The translations under genes and the position numbers were made by a program. This document shows, piece by piece, positions 1 through 11,516 of a stretch of DNA of 64,000 nucleotides. The DNA is taken from NCBI RefSeq assembly GCF_001077535.1, contig NZ_CP011968.1, positions 496,001-560,000 of the forward strand. Reading direction: 5' to 3'. This DNA is from Clostridioides difficile ATCC 9689 = DSM 1296 (GTDB lineage Bacteria; Bacillota; Clostridia; Peptostreptococcales; Peptostreptococcaceae). Below the pieces are notes generated by a model, which saw nothing but the letters and a program-made list of their open reading frames with translations, did not search any database and had not been told where the DNA came from. The first letter of the stretch is position 1; each line of letters begins with the position of its first letter.

Positions 1-261
1 AGACTATCATTAGAATCTGCTCGTAAAAGTGGTCACTCAAAAATAATTGTGATTACTCATTATCCTCCTACGAATGATAAATTGGAAGAATCTTTATTTA
101 CAAAGTTATTTGAAGAATATAATGTTGAAAAGGTGATTTATGGTCACTTGCATGGTAAAGAATCTTTTAAAATGGGATTGAAGGGGATTCGAAATGGAGT
201 AGAATATACATTAGCATCTTGTGACTATACAGAATTTAATTTAATAAAAGTTCACGATTAA
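1..261 (+). CDS. Metallophosphoesterase, C-terminal part (5' end outside window)
   Basis: The reading frame is open from base 1 and gives about 86 residues ending at the stop at 259-261. It contains THYPP and, further on, YGHLHG, which are the late metal-binding histidine motifs of the calcineurin-like metallophosphoesterase fold. The first motifs (DxH, GDxxD, GNH) lie upstream of the window. A COG1768-type predicted phosphohydrolase is the closest family I recognise. The substrate cannot be told from this fragment. No terminator is obvious before the next gene, which starts 86 bases downstream. Confidence 0.75.
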   Translation, partial: RLSLESARKSGHSKIIVITHYPPTNDKLEESLFTKLFEEYNVEKVIYGHLHGKESFKMGLKGIRNGVEYTLASCDYTEFNLIKVHD

Positions 262-347
262 AAAACATAAATTGGTAAATACTATAAGATACATGATTAA
301 AAATAAATATTTGAGGGATTTCGGTTTTGAGAAAGGAGACACGACTT

Positions 348-1289
348 ATGAGGTGGATATTAGTTTTTATATTTTTATATCTTATTCCTTTAGTAGTGAT
401 ATTCAGAAATTACAAGAATTTTAAGAGGTCTTGTATCTACAGTAGTATTTATGTGGTATTAGCTACAACAATAATGATAAGTAATATTTATATGAGTGGA
501 CTTAATAAAATAAAAGAGTCTATGTATTATCACAATTATATTTCTGATGAGACATATGATGAAAAGTATGTATCAAATTTTAAGGAAAAAGAAAGTACTG
601 ATTTAAAACAGGATAATAAAAAGAATGAAGAAATATCAAATAATAAAAATTTAAACAACAAACAAGATAGAAATATACAAAATAAAGAAAGTAATGAAGA
701 AGGAAGTAATGATATAAAAGAAAAGAATAATTCTGATAGTAATGTTTCAGTGAATAATAAATCAGAAAAACAAGAAGATAATACAAAAGAAAATAATAAA
801 TATACAAGTAAAGAAAAAAATAGTGAAGATATAAAAAAAATAGATATGGAAAGTATAGGAATTTTTAAGAAAGAAATTTATAATATAGAAAGAGCAGCTT
901 TAGTTCCAATGAGAGAATGTATACCTTACACTAAGGATATAGCAAAAAATATAACTAAATTATCTAGTATAAAAAAAGATGTTACAAATGCCAGAAACAA
1001 GTGTAAAGAAGTTGTAAAAGAATATGAAAATATGCAGATTCCAGAACTTTCTAAGGAGAAGTATACAGAAACATTGAGTAATGCTAGAGATGACGTAAAG
1101 AAAGCATATGAGCTTAGAGAAAAATCTATGGAAAGTGCTTTGAAATTAATAAATACTAAAAGCCCTAAATATATAGGGAAGATAACAGAATATCTTGATT
1201 TATCAGATAAGCAGATAGAAAGTTTTAAAAATAGATTGAACGATTTAAAAGAAGAAATAAATAATTCAGAAACAAATAATATTAATTAA
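348..1289 (+). CDS. Membrane-anchored protein with Asn/Lys-rich linker, unknown function
   Basis: The frame is open from 327, but the ribosome site GAAAGGAG at 331-338 fits the ATG at 348, giving 313 residues. Residues 1-15 and about 29-48 are two hydrophobic segments joined by a short positive loop. A strongly hydrophilic stretch rich in N, K, E and S follows (about residues 75-165) and looks disordered. The last 140 residues are predicted to be helical and charged, perhaps a coiled coil. I recognise no catalytic motif. The layout suggests a short membrane anchor with a long extracytoplasmic helical domain, but orientation is not decided. The low-complexity part also creates a long empty frame on the other strand, which I treat as a shadow. 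Confidence 0.7.
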   Translation: MRWILVFIFLYLIPLVVIFRNYKNFKRSCIYSSIYVVLATTIMISNIYMSGLNKIKESMYYHNYISDETYDEKYVSNFKEKESTDLKQDNKKNEEISNNKNLNNKQDRNIQNKESNEEGSNDIKEKNNSDSNVSVNNKSEKQEDNTKENNKYTSKEKNSEDIKKIDMESIGIFKKEIYNIERAALVPMRECIPYTKDIAKNITKLSSIKKDVTNARNKCKEVVKEYENMQIPELSKEKYTETLSNARDDVKKAYELREKSMESALKLINTKSPKYIGKITEYLDLSDKQIESFKNRLNDLKEEINNSETNNIN

Positions 1290-1322
1290 TAAGATTTAAG
1301 GATATAAGTTAAAAGGGAGATT

Positions 1323-2483
1323 ATGATGAATAAACAGAGTATAGGAAAACTAAATATGTTTTTTATGGGGATTACTCAAAGAAACCTTGATAATAGGGAT
1401 TTTTTTATTGAGTTAGAGGTGATTTTTAAATCTGGAAGAAAAGAGTTTAAAGGAATTGCAATAGAGGAAGATAATAAATATAAATTTAATTTTAAAGGAA
1501 AATCAGATTTATATACGTTTAATGAGTTGCTTAAGAATATTTCTAAAGAGGCAGAAAATTATGATGGATTAGTATTTAAATATGTTGAGCGAGGAACTAT
1601 TGTTGTAATTGAAGGAGACAATAAGAAGGTAAATGTAAAATATTTAGACAATAAGGAAGAAGTACCTAAAATAGATGAATTTACGGCATCTCAAATAAAA
1701 AACAGAGATTATTATGTAAAAGTAGGACAAGCAAATGCACTTTTAAAAGAAATTGGAGTACTTACAAAAGATGGTAAGATAAAAAATGATAAAATAAGAA
1801 AATACAATCAGATAGACCATTTTGTTGAATTGATAGATAGTATTTTAAAAGAAATAAAGGATAAAGACTGTATAACTATCTTGGATTGTGCTTGTGGAAA
1901 ATCTTACTTAAGCTTTGTCTTAAATTTTTATATAAAAGAAGTATTGAAGAAAAACTGTTATTTTATAGGAATAGATTATTCAGATGTAGTTATAGAAGCA
2001 TCAAAAAATATGGCTAAAAACTTGGGTTATAAAAATATGTCATTTATAAAAGAGGATTTGACTAATTATACACCTAATAGGGATGTTGACCTTGTAATAA
2101 GTCTACATGCTTGTGATACAGCTACAGATATGGCAATAGGTCTAGGAATTAGAGCAAAATCTGAAGCTATAGTAGTAGTACCATGTTGTCATAAGGAGTT
2201 ATTAGGGCAATATAGATATGAAGCTATGGAACCAATATTAAAACATGGTGTATTTAAAGCTAGATTTGCAGATTTAATAACTGATGGTTTAAGAACATTG
2301 TTATTGGAGGGCAATGGATATGATACTTCTGTAGTAGAATACATATCTCCACTTGATACACCAAAAAATTTAATGATAAGAGCGATAAAAACTAAAACGA
2401 ATAATGACAAAGCATTAAAAGAATATAAAGAACTGAAATCACAATTTGGAGTGGAACCAACCTTAGAAAAACTTATATATTAG
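1323..2483 (+). CDS. SAM-dependent methyltransferase (Methyltransf_32-like)
   Basis: This is a 386-residue protein with a ribosome site (AAAGGGAG) just before the ATG. The N-terminal 130 residues form an uncharacterised domain. A class I methyltransferase domain follows. Motif I reads ILDCACGKSYLSF near residue 183, the acidic strand end is GIDYSD near 216, and a later motif reads DLVISLHACDTATD. The sequence VVPCCHKEL, with paired cysteines and a histidine, is typical of the Methyltransf_32 group whose eukaryotic members include METTL25-like and glutathione-S-transferase C-terminal-like proteins. The acceptor substrate is unknown. It seems to be transcribed alone or with the gene upstream, and a strong hairpin terminator follows at 2504. 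Confidence 0.8.
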   Translation: MMNKQSIGKLNMFFMGITQRNLDNRDFFIELEVIFKSGRKEFKGIAIEEDNKYKFNFKGKSDLYTFNELLKNISKEAENYDGLVFKYVERGTIVVIEGDNKKVNVKYLDNKEEVPKIDEFTASQIKNRDYYVKVGQANALLKEIGVLTKDGKIKNDKIRKYNQIDHFVELIDSILKEIKDKDCITILDCACGKSYLSFVLNFYIKEVLKKNCYFIGIDYSDVVIEASKNMAKNLGYKNMSFIKEDLTNYTPNRDVDLVISLHACDTATDMAIGLGIRAKSEAIVVVPCCHKELLGQYRYEAMEPILKHGVFKARFADLITDGLRTLLLEGNGYDTSVVEYISPLDTPKNLMIRAIKTKTNNDKALKEYKELKSQFGVEPTLEKLIY

Positions 2484-2503
2484 TTAAAAATGTAAAATTT
2501 ACG

Positions 2504-2533
2504 AAAAGCTTGCTTAAATATGCAAGCTTTTTG
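2504..2533 (+). terminator. Rho-independent terminator after the methyltransferase gene
   Basis: A 10-bp perfect stem (2504-2513 with 2522-2531) closes an 8-base loop and runs into T-rich sequence. It lies 20 bases after the stop codon. Confidence 0.8.
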
Positions 2534-2634
2534 GTATTATATAGGTATAGTCATATCCAGAGTTTTGATTTATAATTAAAGCTGTGCTATAATATTTGAT
2601 TAATCAAATCAATAAATGTTACATGGAGGTAAAA

Positions 2635-3195
2635 ATGAACAAATTGAATATATGTATTGATATAGATGGAACAATAACAAGCCCTTATCATTTTCTTCCA
2701 TACCTAAATGATATCTTTAATAAAAATATAACTGAAGCAGAGTGTATAACACATAATTGGGAAGAATTGTATGGTTCGGGAATAAGAGATGTGTATGCGG
2801 AGTTTAATAATAAGTATATACACTCATATGATGAAGCAAAGATTGTAGAGGGTGCTACAGAGGTAATTAGCACATTATCTAAAGGACATAATTTATCTTT
2901 TGTAACGGCTAGACATGAGTGTTTAACTGATGTAACTAAAAATTGGCTATCAAGACAAGGATTTTCAGATATAGATGTTTACTTATTAGGAAGTGATTAT
3001 AAAGTTGAAAAGGCAAGAGAACTGAGTTGTGACATATTTATAGAAGATAATCCTTTAAACTCAGTGCAACTAGCTGATGATGGTGTTAAAGTAATACTTC
3101 TGGATACTAACTATAATAAAGATGTTAAACATCAAAATATAGTTAGAGTTAGTAATTGGATAGATATTGAAAAGATTATAAAACAAGGTATTTAA
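2635..3195 (+). CDS. 5'(3')-deoxyribonucleotidase-like HAD phosphatase (NT5C family)
   Basis: The protein has 186 residues. The frame extends upstream to 2596, but the ribosome site GGAGG at 2625-2629 fits the ATG at 2635. HAD motif I is CIDIDGTIT at residues 5-13, with the nucleophile and acid/base aspartates separated by one residue. Motif II is probably SFVTAR near residue 87, and motif III-IV is DIFIEDNPLN near 137. The cap lies after motif I, as in the NT5C type of pyrimidine deoxyribonucleotidase. The expected reaction is dephosphorylation of deoxynucleoside monophosphates, inferred from the family only. A promoter-like TATAAT is present near 2589. Confidence 0.72.
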   Translation: MNKLNICIDIDGTITSPYHFLPYLNDIFNKNITEAECITHNWEELYGSGIRDVYAEFNNKYIHSYDEAKIVEGATEVISTLSKGHNLSFVTARHECLTDVTKNWLSRQGFSDIDVYLLGSDYKVEKARELSCDIFIEDNPLNSVQLADDGVKVILLDTNYNKDVKHQNIVRVSNWIDIEKIIKQGI

Positions 3196-3222
3196 AGATT
3201 TGTAGATTGAAAGGGGGAGCAT

Positions 3223-3714
3223 ATGATAGATTTAAAAATTGAAAATAGAAAAGGAAAAATCCATGTAAAGAGCAGTGAAATAAAAGACATTTTAGAATTA
3301 CGTCCAGACTTCGAATATGTACAAGATATATCAAATACTATAAATCAAGAAAATATATTGGTATTTGATTGCCAGTTGACAGGAAATTCTTTTGATATGG
3401 ATGATTTAGATATAGAAGAAATATTGGAAGAGTTAGGTGAAGAAATAGATGAGTCTTATTTCAGTGTTTTATTTGAAGATGTAAGAGCGTATTTAAAAGA
3501 TGCTACTGATGAGATAGAAGCAGACTTACAGGATAATTACTTATTTGATAATTTGAGATGTTATTTTGATATATACAATATAAATCAAGAATTTACAGAT
3601 TTTAAGTTTGTATTTTTAGTTTCTTTTAAAGATATAAAAATTTCTTCATTAGCAAACCTAGCTAAGATTGTTTCTAAGAGACAGCTTATAGGTGCATCTA
3701 AGTTTTATAGTTAA
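3223..3714 (+). CDS. Acidic protein of unknown function
   Basis: The protein has 163 residues and a good ribosome site (AAAGGGGGAG) 7 bases before the ATG. It is strongly acidic in the middle (residues about 60-110, rich in D, E and L) and has no membrane segment or cysteine cluster. I do not recognise a family. It lies 27 bases after the HAD phosphatase gene and is followed by a terminator at 3739, so the two may form a short transcription unit. Confidence 0.6.
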   Translation: MIDLKIENRKGKIHVKSSEIKDILELRPDFEYVQDISNTINQENILVFDCQLTGNSFDMDDLDIEEILEELGEEIDESYFSVLFEDVRAYLKDATDEIEADLQDNYLFDNLRCYFDIYNINQEFTDFKFVFLVSFKDIKISSLANLAKIVSKRQLIGASKFYS

Positions 3715-3738
3715 AATGAAAGATTATTATAATAAAAG

Positions 3739-3776
3739 CTAGTAACCTTGTAAAAATATAGGTTACTAGTTTTTTA
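3739..3776 (+). terminator. Rho-independent terminator
   Basis: A 10-bp stem (3739-3748 with 3760-3769) is followed directly by a run of six T. Confidence 0.85.
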
Positions 3777-3835
3777 TTTATTCATTTTCACAAAATTTCA
3801 GAAAACTATTTACATTCTAAAAAAAGTAATGTATA

Positions 3836-3860
3836 TTAAACATAATGTACATTATAATGG
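3836..3860 (+). promoter_or_regulatory. Promoter and possible operator of the XRE-cupin regulator gene
   Basis: A TATAAT box at 3853-3858 sits on the palindrome AATGTACATT (3844-3853). A related AATGTATA lies about 16 bases upstream. The overlap suggests autoregulation, but this is inferred from position only. Confidence 0.4.
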
Positions 3861-3942
3861 ATAAAAAGTTTCTATTAAATTACTAAGTTTATTTAATAAT
3901 CAAAATAATTTATCTTATATTAGTATGTATTAGGGGGTATTT

Positions 3943-4494
3943 ATGCAAAGTTTAAATGAAATAATCGCTGAAAATTTAAAAAAGATAAGGAAAGAAAAAC
4001 ATCTTAGTTTAGACAAGATTGCACAACTTAGTGGTGTAAGTAAGAGTATGCTATCTCAAATTGAAAAGTGTGAGGTAAATCCTACTATATCTACTTTGAA
4101 GAAAATAACTAATGGGCTAAAAATCTCATTTACATCATTGATGGAGAGGCAGGAAAGTGACATAGAATTGATTCAAAAAAGTGATATAGACCATTTTATT
4201 GAAGATAATGGAAAGTATATAAGTTATCCAATATTTCCATTTGACTCCAAAAGAAGATTTGAGATATTTATGATTGAAATAGAAGAAGGTGGAAATTTAG
4301 ATTCAAATGCTGAACTTCCAGGAACACAAGAGTTTATAACTGTTTTTAGTGGCGAAGTAACCATTAAAATAAATGGAGAAGATTACATTGTATCTAGTGG
4401 AAATTCTATAAGATTTAAAGCTGATGTATCACATATATATAGAAACTCAGGCAAAGGTATAGCTAAAATGAGTATGGTAGTATATTATATATAA
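3943..4494 (+). CDS. XRE-family transcriptional regulator with C-terminal cupin
   Basis: The protein has 183 residues. Residues 8-62 are an XRE helix-turn-helix, including LDKIAQLSGVSKSMLSQIE. Residues about 105-180 form a small cupin barrel (LPGTQEFITVFSGEVTIKI, then VSSGNSIRFKADVSHIYRN). This is the SutR/PuuR type of layout, in which the cupin senses a small metabolite. The ribosome site GGGGG lies before the ATG. A deacylase and an EamA permease follow on the same strand at 4580 and 5566, so it may control them; that is an inference from position. A palindrome over its own promoter at 3844 fits autoregulation. Confidence 0.85.
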   Translation: MQSLNEIIAENLKKIRKEKHLSLDKIAQLSGVSKSMLSQIEKCEVNPTISTLKKITNGLKISFTSLMERQESDIELIQKSDIDHFIEDNGKYISYPIFPFDSKRRFEIFMIEIEEGGNLDSNAELPGTQEFITVFSGEVTIKINGEDYIVSSGNSIRFKADVSHIYRNSGKGIAKMSMVVYYI

Positions 4495-4579
4495 ATAATT
4501 TAATGGAATTAGAGTGATATTTAGATGATTTTAGGTATGAATATATATTATATTTAAGTTATAGGAGTGTGATTTATGG

Positions 4580-5512
4580 ATGAATAATAAAAAAGCAGTT
4601 TTTTTCTTTTGCAGTGATTTAAAGAAAGACCCAGTAGCCAGTAATGTGATAAAGTGTTGTGAAGAAATAATGGATTTAAATCAAACTGATATTGTTATTG
4701 ATGATAATTTTGTATTAGAGTTTAAGGATAAAAACAATAACTTATTTCATTTTGTAAAAACAAAAGATGTAATAAGTCATAATTATAAATATTATCTTCC
4801 AATTTTAAATAGACATTTCAGAGATTATGATTTTGCAGGAGTTGTAAATTGGCATGAGGGAGAAAATGCTCCAGAACATATCCTAACAGCTCATACAATT
4901 GGAGATGTTCCAACAGGAGAATTTGGAAATTCAAATCCAAGATACTTTAAAAATCTAATCAATGCTATTGAGGATATAAAAAATGAAAATCTACTTGATG
5001 AATTTACTACATTAACAGAAGCAACTCACTGGTCTGGAACAACATATGGTGAAGAATCTAAATTAATTACAGAATATTCTGTACCTATGTTGGATATTGA
5101 GATAGGAAGTAGTAGTGATAGTTTTAATAATAGTATAGCAATACAGGTATTGGCAAAGTCATTAATTAGAGTATTTGATTGTGATGAACCTTTGAAGACT
5201 TTGTTATGTGTTGGAGGGGTACATTTTGAGAAATCTTTCTCAGATATTATAAAAAATAAAGAATATAACATATCAATTGGACATGTATTGCCAAATCAAT
5301 GGATTGTAAGTGGAATGTATGATGATGAATCTGGATTTGAGAAACTAGAAAAGTGTATAAATAGTATTGAAGGAGGAATTGATTGTATAGTTTTTCATGA
5401 TAAATTAAAAGGTACCTATAAAGAGCAATGCCGTAAACTAGGTGAAAAACTTAATGTACCTGTATTTAAACATAAAATATTAAAAAATCCAAAAGACTTA
5501 CCTATATGGTAG
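4580..5512 (+). CDS. D-aminoacyl-tRNA deacylase of the archaeal/plant DtdA type
   Basis: The protein has 310 residues. It matches the tRNA_deacylase (DtdA, DTD2) family by its ordered motifs: NWHEGENAPEHILTAHTIGD near residue 90, LTEATHWSGTTYGEES near 146, LDIEIGSSSDSF near 170, and VGGVHFEKSF near 213. The family removes D-amino acids wrongly attached to tRNA in the cytoplasm. It is the usual enzyme in archaea and plants, whereas most bacteria use Dtd1. Start choice: an ATG at 4576 in another frame gives only a three-codon ORF, and the ATG at 4580 lies 11 bases after GGAGTG. Identity is by motif reading. Confidence 0.72.
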   Translation: MNNKKAVFFFCSDLKKDPVASNVIKCCEEIMDLNQTDIVIDDNFVLEFKDKNNNLFHFVKTKDVISHNYKYYLPILNRHFRDYDFAGVVNWHEGENAPEHILTAHTIGDVPTGEFGNSNPRYFKNLINAIEDIKNENLLDEFTTLTEATHWSGTTYGEESKLITEYSVPMLDIEIGSSSDSFNNSIAIQVLAKSLIRVFDCDEPLKTLLCVGGVHFEKSFSDIIKNKEYNISIGHVLPNQWIVSGMYDDESGFEKLEKCINSIEGGIDCIVFHDKLKGTYKEQCRKLGEKLNVPVFKHKILKNPKDLPIW

Positions 5513-5565
5513 TTTTATACAGTTAATATAACAATAAGTCGGATTAATTTTTAAGCGAGGTCAAA

Positions 5566-6429
5566 ATGATATTATCTTATTTTGCATTATTAATTAGAGT
5601 AGTGCTATTAGCTTTTGAAAGAGTAGTTGTAAGATTATTAGGTGATGAAGAAGGAGATATTTATAAAAATATAGCTTCATCATTTCTATTTTTCTTTATA
5701 GGGGGAGTATGTTTACTTCCATTTAGCATAATGGATAGAGTTAGTGATTGGTCGTTTTTAATACCATGTTATATAAGTAGTTTAGTCTATTCAATTGGTT
5801 CAGTAGCGTATGTAACGTCTTTAGCAACTGGGGAAGTTTCACTTGTTACTCCAATAAATAGTTTAAATTCATTGTTTTTACTGCTTTTATCAGTTATATT
5901 TTTAGGTGAAGGTTTAAGTTTAGCAAAAGTTGCAGGAATCATAATTATGATTGGTGGAGTGTTTATATTAAAAAAAGTAAGCTCTTTTTTAAAGAATGTC
6001 TCTGTAATTTTTAACAATTTACCATGTAGATTAATGTTTTTATACATATTTTTGCAGTCAGTAGGAAGAGTATTGGATAAGGCTTTTTTTGTACAAGTAT
6101 CTCCTATATTATATTCAACTATACTGTATTTTTTCGTAGGTTTAAATTTATTTATCTTTTTAGCATTTAAAAAGAAACAAAAAATAATTTGTGAGATTTT
6201 TACTAATAAAAAGGGACTTTCAATTTTAAGTGGTGCTATTAATGGATATTCTTATTTAGCATTATTAATTGCTTTAAATAATCTAGAACTTAGTATAGCA
6301 GAGCCATTTTCTCAAGTATCTATGATAATAACTTTAATACTTGCTCATTTTATATTCAAAGAAAATATAAAAGAAAAAATACCAGGTTCAATTTTGATAC
6401 TAATTGGTGGGTGGCTACTGTTACTTTAA
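5566..6429 (+). CDS. EamA/DMT-superfamily permease
   Basis: This 287-residue protein is almost wholly hydrophobic, with about ten membrane spans in two repeats of five, as in EamA-domain drug/metabolite transporters. The conserved end of the first repeat (GEGLSLAKVAGIIIMIGGVFIL, near residues 108-130) is mirrored at the C-terminus by ENIKEKIPGSILILIGGWLLL. The ribosome site is a modest GCGAGG. The substrate is unknown. It follows the deacylase by 53 bases, so the two could be co-transcribed. Confidence 0.8.
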   Translation: MILSYFALLIRVVLLAFERVVVRLLGDEEGDIYKNIASSFLFFFIGGVCLLPFSIMDRVSDWSFLIPCYISSLVYSIGSVAYVTSLATGEVSLVTPINSLNSLFLLLLSVIFLGEGLSLAKVAGIIIMIGGVFILKKVSSFLKNVSVIFNNLPCRLMFLYIFLQSVGRVLDKAFFVQVSPILYSTILYFFVGLNLFIFLAFKKKQKIICEIFTNKKGLSILSGAINGYSYLALLIALNNLELSIAEPFSQVSMIITLILAHFIFKENIKEKIPGSILILIGGWLLLL

Positions 6430-6490
6430 TTGACATAAAAAATGAATTATAAAGGTGCTATTAGTTAGTATCAGAAAATTTAAAAAAGTA

Positions 6491-6523
6491 TTGACAATTC
6501 TTTTAGGCAAATGTTAATATAAT
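6491..6523 (+). promoter_or_regulatory. Sigma-A type promoter of the beta-glucoside operon
   Basis: A perfect TTGACA lies at 6491-6496. TTAATA at 6514-6519 is at 17-base spacing and TATAAT at 6518-6523 at 21. It lies directly before the antiterminator leader. Confidence 0.6.
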
Positions 6524-6544
6524 AATACAAAATAGTATAAATAG

Positions 6545-6626
6545 AAGACATGTTACTGGTAATGCAGGCAGGATCGAATATATTGCTTTGATTTTTCAAG
6601 GTGTTTATATAGGTTCTGCCTTTTTT
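6545..6626 (+). promoter_or_regulatory. RAT antiterminator overlapping a rho-independent terminator (LicT/BglG-type leader)
   Basis: The stretch 6551-6570 (TGTTACTG..., then GCAGGCA) matches the ribonucleic antiterminator recognised by BglG/LicT/SacY proteins. Its 3' half is also the 5' arm of a terminator: GGCAGGA at 6567-6573 pairs with TTCTGCC at 6614-6620, followed by TTTTTT. Binding of the antiterminator protein would therefore prevent the terminator from forming. The cognate protein is encoded at 10031. Confidence 0.8.
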
Positions 6627-6632
6627 GCATCT

Positions 6633-6646
6633 TGAATGGCCATTCA
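6633..6646. repeat. 14-bp perfect palindrome between leader terminator and PTS gene
   Basis: TGAATGGCCATTCA is a perfect palindrome 30 bases before the PTS start codon. It may be a binding site or a small hairpin; no role is proven. Confidence 0.5.
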
Positions 6647-6675
6647 TAAAAAATTATGGAGAAGGAGATTACAAG

Positions 6676-10007
<3,332 letters not shown>

Positions 10008-10030
10008 CCAATAGAAGGTGAGCAAATAAA

Positions 10031-10867
10031 ATGAACTACATAATAAAGAAAGTTTTGAACTCGAGCGTTGTTTTAGTTCATGACACAAAGGATAATGAAT
10101 TTATTTTGCTAGGGAAAGGAATTGGATATGGTAAAAAAACAGGAGAATATATTTGTGGTTCCAATGATAATCAAATGTTTGTCCCTGTTGAAAATACAAA
10201 ATCAAAACAATTTTTAGAATTAATGGATGATATTCCTGTCGACATTTTAAAGATAACACAGGAAATAATAGTAGAGGCAGAAAAGTTATTGAACTCATCT
10301 TTTAATAAAAACTTATACTTAATATTAGCAGACCATTTTAACTTTGCAATTGAAAGGATGCGTAAAGGAATAAAAATTACAAATCGAGTATTTTGGGAAA
10401 TAAAAAATTATTATCCAAATGAGTTTAAGGTTGGAATGGTTGCAATTTATATGGTAGAGGAGAGATTGGGCATTCAATTACCAGAGGAAGAAGCAGCTAA
10501 CATTGCTTTCCATTTTGCAAATGCTATGGCTTCAGATGGAAATTCATATGATACGATTAAGTATGCCAAAGTAATTGGAGAAATAATTAATATTTTTGTT
10601 TTTTCTTTGAATAGAACCTTAGATAAAAAGAGTATGCATTATATGAGATTTATAACACATATAAAATTTTTTGTGGAAAGATTTTTTTCAGATAGTATGT
10701 TAAGCAGTGGTGATGATTTATTATTTAATCAAATGAAAAGGTCAAATCCAAAAGAAATGTTAATTGCATTAAAAGTTAGAGATTTTTTAGAAAAGAAATA
10801 TGGAAAAAAGTTAACAAATGAGGAAATAGCTTTCTTGGTTGTCCATATCGCACGAGTTAAGCAATAG
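10031..10867 (+). CDS. BglG/LicT-family transcriptional antiterminator
   Basis: The protein has 278 residues, the normal length. Residues 1-55 form the CAT RNA-binding domain (IIKKVLNSSVVLVHD, then LLGKGIGYGKKTG). Two PRD domains follow (about 65-170 and 175-278) with the phosphorylatable histidines, for example LADHFNFAIER and NIAFHFANA in PRD1 and MRFITHIKFF in PRD2. PTS-dependent phosphorylation should switch RNA binding. Its target is the RAT at 6545. The gene lies 23 bases after the glucosidase gene. Its stop codon lies inside the first unit of an 18-bp tandem repeat. Confidence 0.93.
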   Translation: MNYIIKKVLNSSVVLVHDTKDNEFILLGKGIGYGKKTGEYICGSNDNQMFVPVENTKSKQFLELMDDIPVDILKITQEIIVEAEKLLNSSFNKNLYLILADHFNFAIERMRKGIKITNRVFWEIKNYYPNEFKVGMVAIYMVEERLGIQLPEEEAANIAFHFANAMASDGNSYDTIKYAKVIGEIINIFVFSLNRTLDKKSMHYMRFITHIKFFVERFFSDSMLSSGDDLLFNQMKRSNPKEMLIALKVRDFLEKKYGKKLTNEEIAFLVVHIARVKQ

Positions 10868-10914
10868 AGTGAATTACAGCAATAGAGTAAATTACAGCAA
10901 TAGAGTGAATTACT
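10861..10914 (+). repeat. Three tandem 18-bp repeats starting over the antiterminator stop codon
   Basis: Units begin at 10861, 10879 and 10897 with the core GCAATAGAGTGAATTACA; the second differs by one base and the third in its last base. The TAG of the upstream gene is in the first unit. Because 18 is a multiple of three, each copy repeats the same in-frame stop. Confidence 0.9.
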
Positions 10915-11063
10915 AATATTATCTTGTACGTCTACATGGTAGAAAATTGAAAGAAGGTAAAGTGTATAAAGAAACTGAGACATATTATTTTGTTGTTCAT
11001 TATGTTTATTTTATGAGTGTATCCTGTTAAAAATTTAAGTTAATATTTATAATTAAAATATAC

Positions 11064-11116
11064 AAATAGTTAAAATAAGTTTATGTAGTTATGAATTTAT
11101 TTTAACTATTTTTTTG
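11064..11116 (+). terminator. Rho-independent terminator after the bgl operon
   Basis: A 15-bp A/T-rich stem (11064-11078 with 11097-11111) is followed by a T run. It lies about 200 bases after the antiterminator stop. I see no gene in 10915-11063. Confidence 0.75.
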
Positions 11117-11266
11117 TTTAATGGAAAATATGCTTTATAACTAGAATTTTATTTTTAATTGATTATAATACAAAAAACTTTATAAAATCTTCAGAATTTC
11201 TTAAAGAATATGTAAGTAACATAAGATATATTATATTTAGTTGGTAATATAAAGGGAGCAATATTT

Positions 11267-11404
11267 ATGAAGAATAAAAAATTCAGTGTTATAACACTGA
11301 TAATACTTGATAATCATATTGATGCCATTAATAAAGAGCAGATTAGTACTAATTCAAAAAGAATTTACTTTGAAAAAAGTCGATTTTTCAGTGATTATAA
11401 GTGA
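11267..11404 (+). CDS. Small ORF, 45 residues, unknown
   Basis: An ATG at 11267 is preceded by AAAGGGAG at good spacing and reads 45 codons to a TGA at 11402-11404. The peptide starts MKNKKFSVITLIILDNH and has no clear membrane span or cysteine. It lies 64 bases before the asparagine-synthetase-like gene on the same strand. It could be a short peptide gene, the decayed start of a longer gene, or a chance ORF. Confidence 0.35.
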   Translation: MKNKKFSVITLIILDNHIDAINKEQISTNSKRIYFEKSRFFSDYK

Positions 11405-11425
11405 ATAAATATATATAAACATTTA

Positions 11426-11516
11426 ATAAATTTAGAAGTTAAATGTTTTAATACGAAAGGATACACATATGATAAATTTAGAAGAAAAGTATTTAACACG
11501 AAAAGACACATATATG
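11426..11516 (+). repeat. Imperfect 46-bp direct repeat duplicating a gene start region
   Basis: Copy 1 (11426-11471) and copy 2 (11472-11516) both begin ATAAATTTAGAAG and end with a purine-rich ribosome-site-like stretch and CACATATG or CATATATG. Each copy therefore provides an ATG in the same frame (11469 and 11514) for the asparagine-synthetase-like gene. Confidence 0.8.

Noticed and set aside
580-807. Open frame on the minus strand opposite the Asn/Lys-rich linker
   Set aside because: It is Tyr/Leu-rich, has no ribosome site, and arises from the low-complexity AAT/AAA codons of the plus-strand gene.
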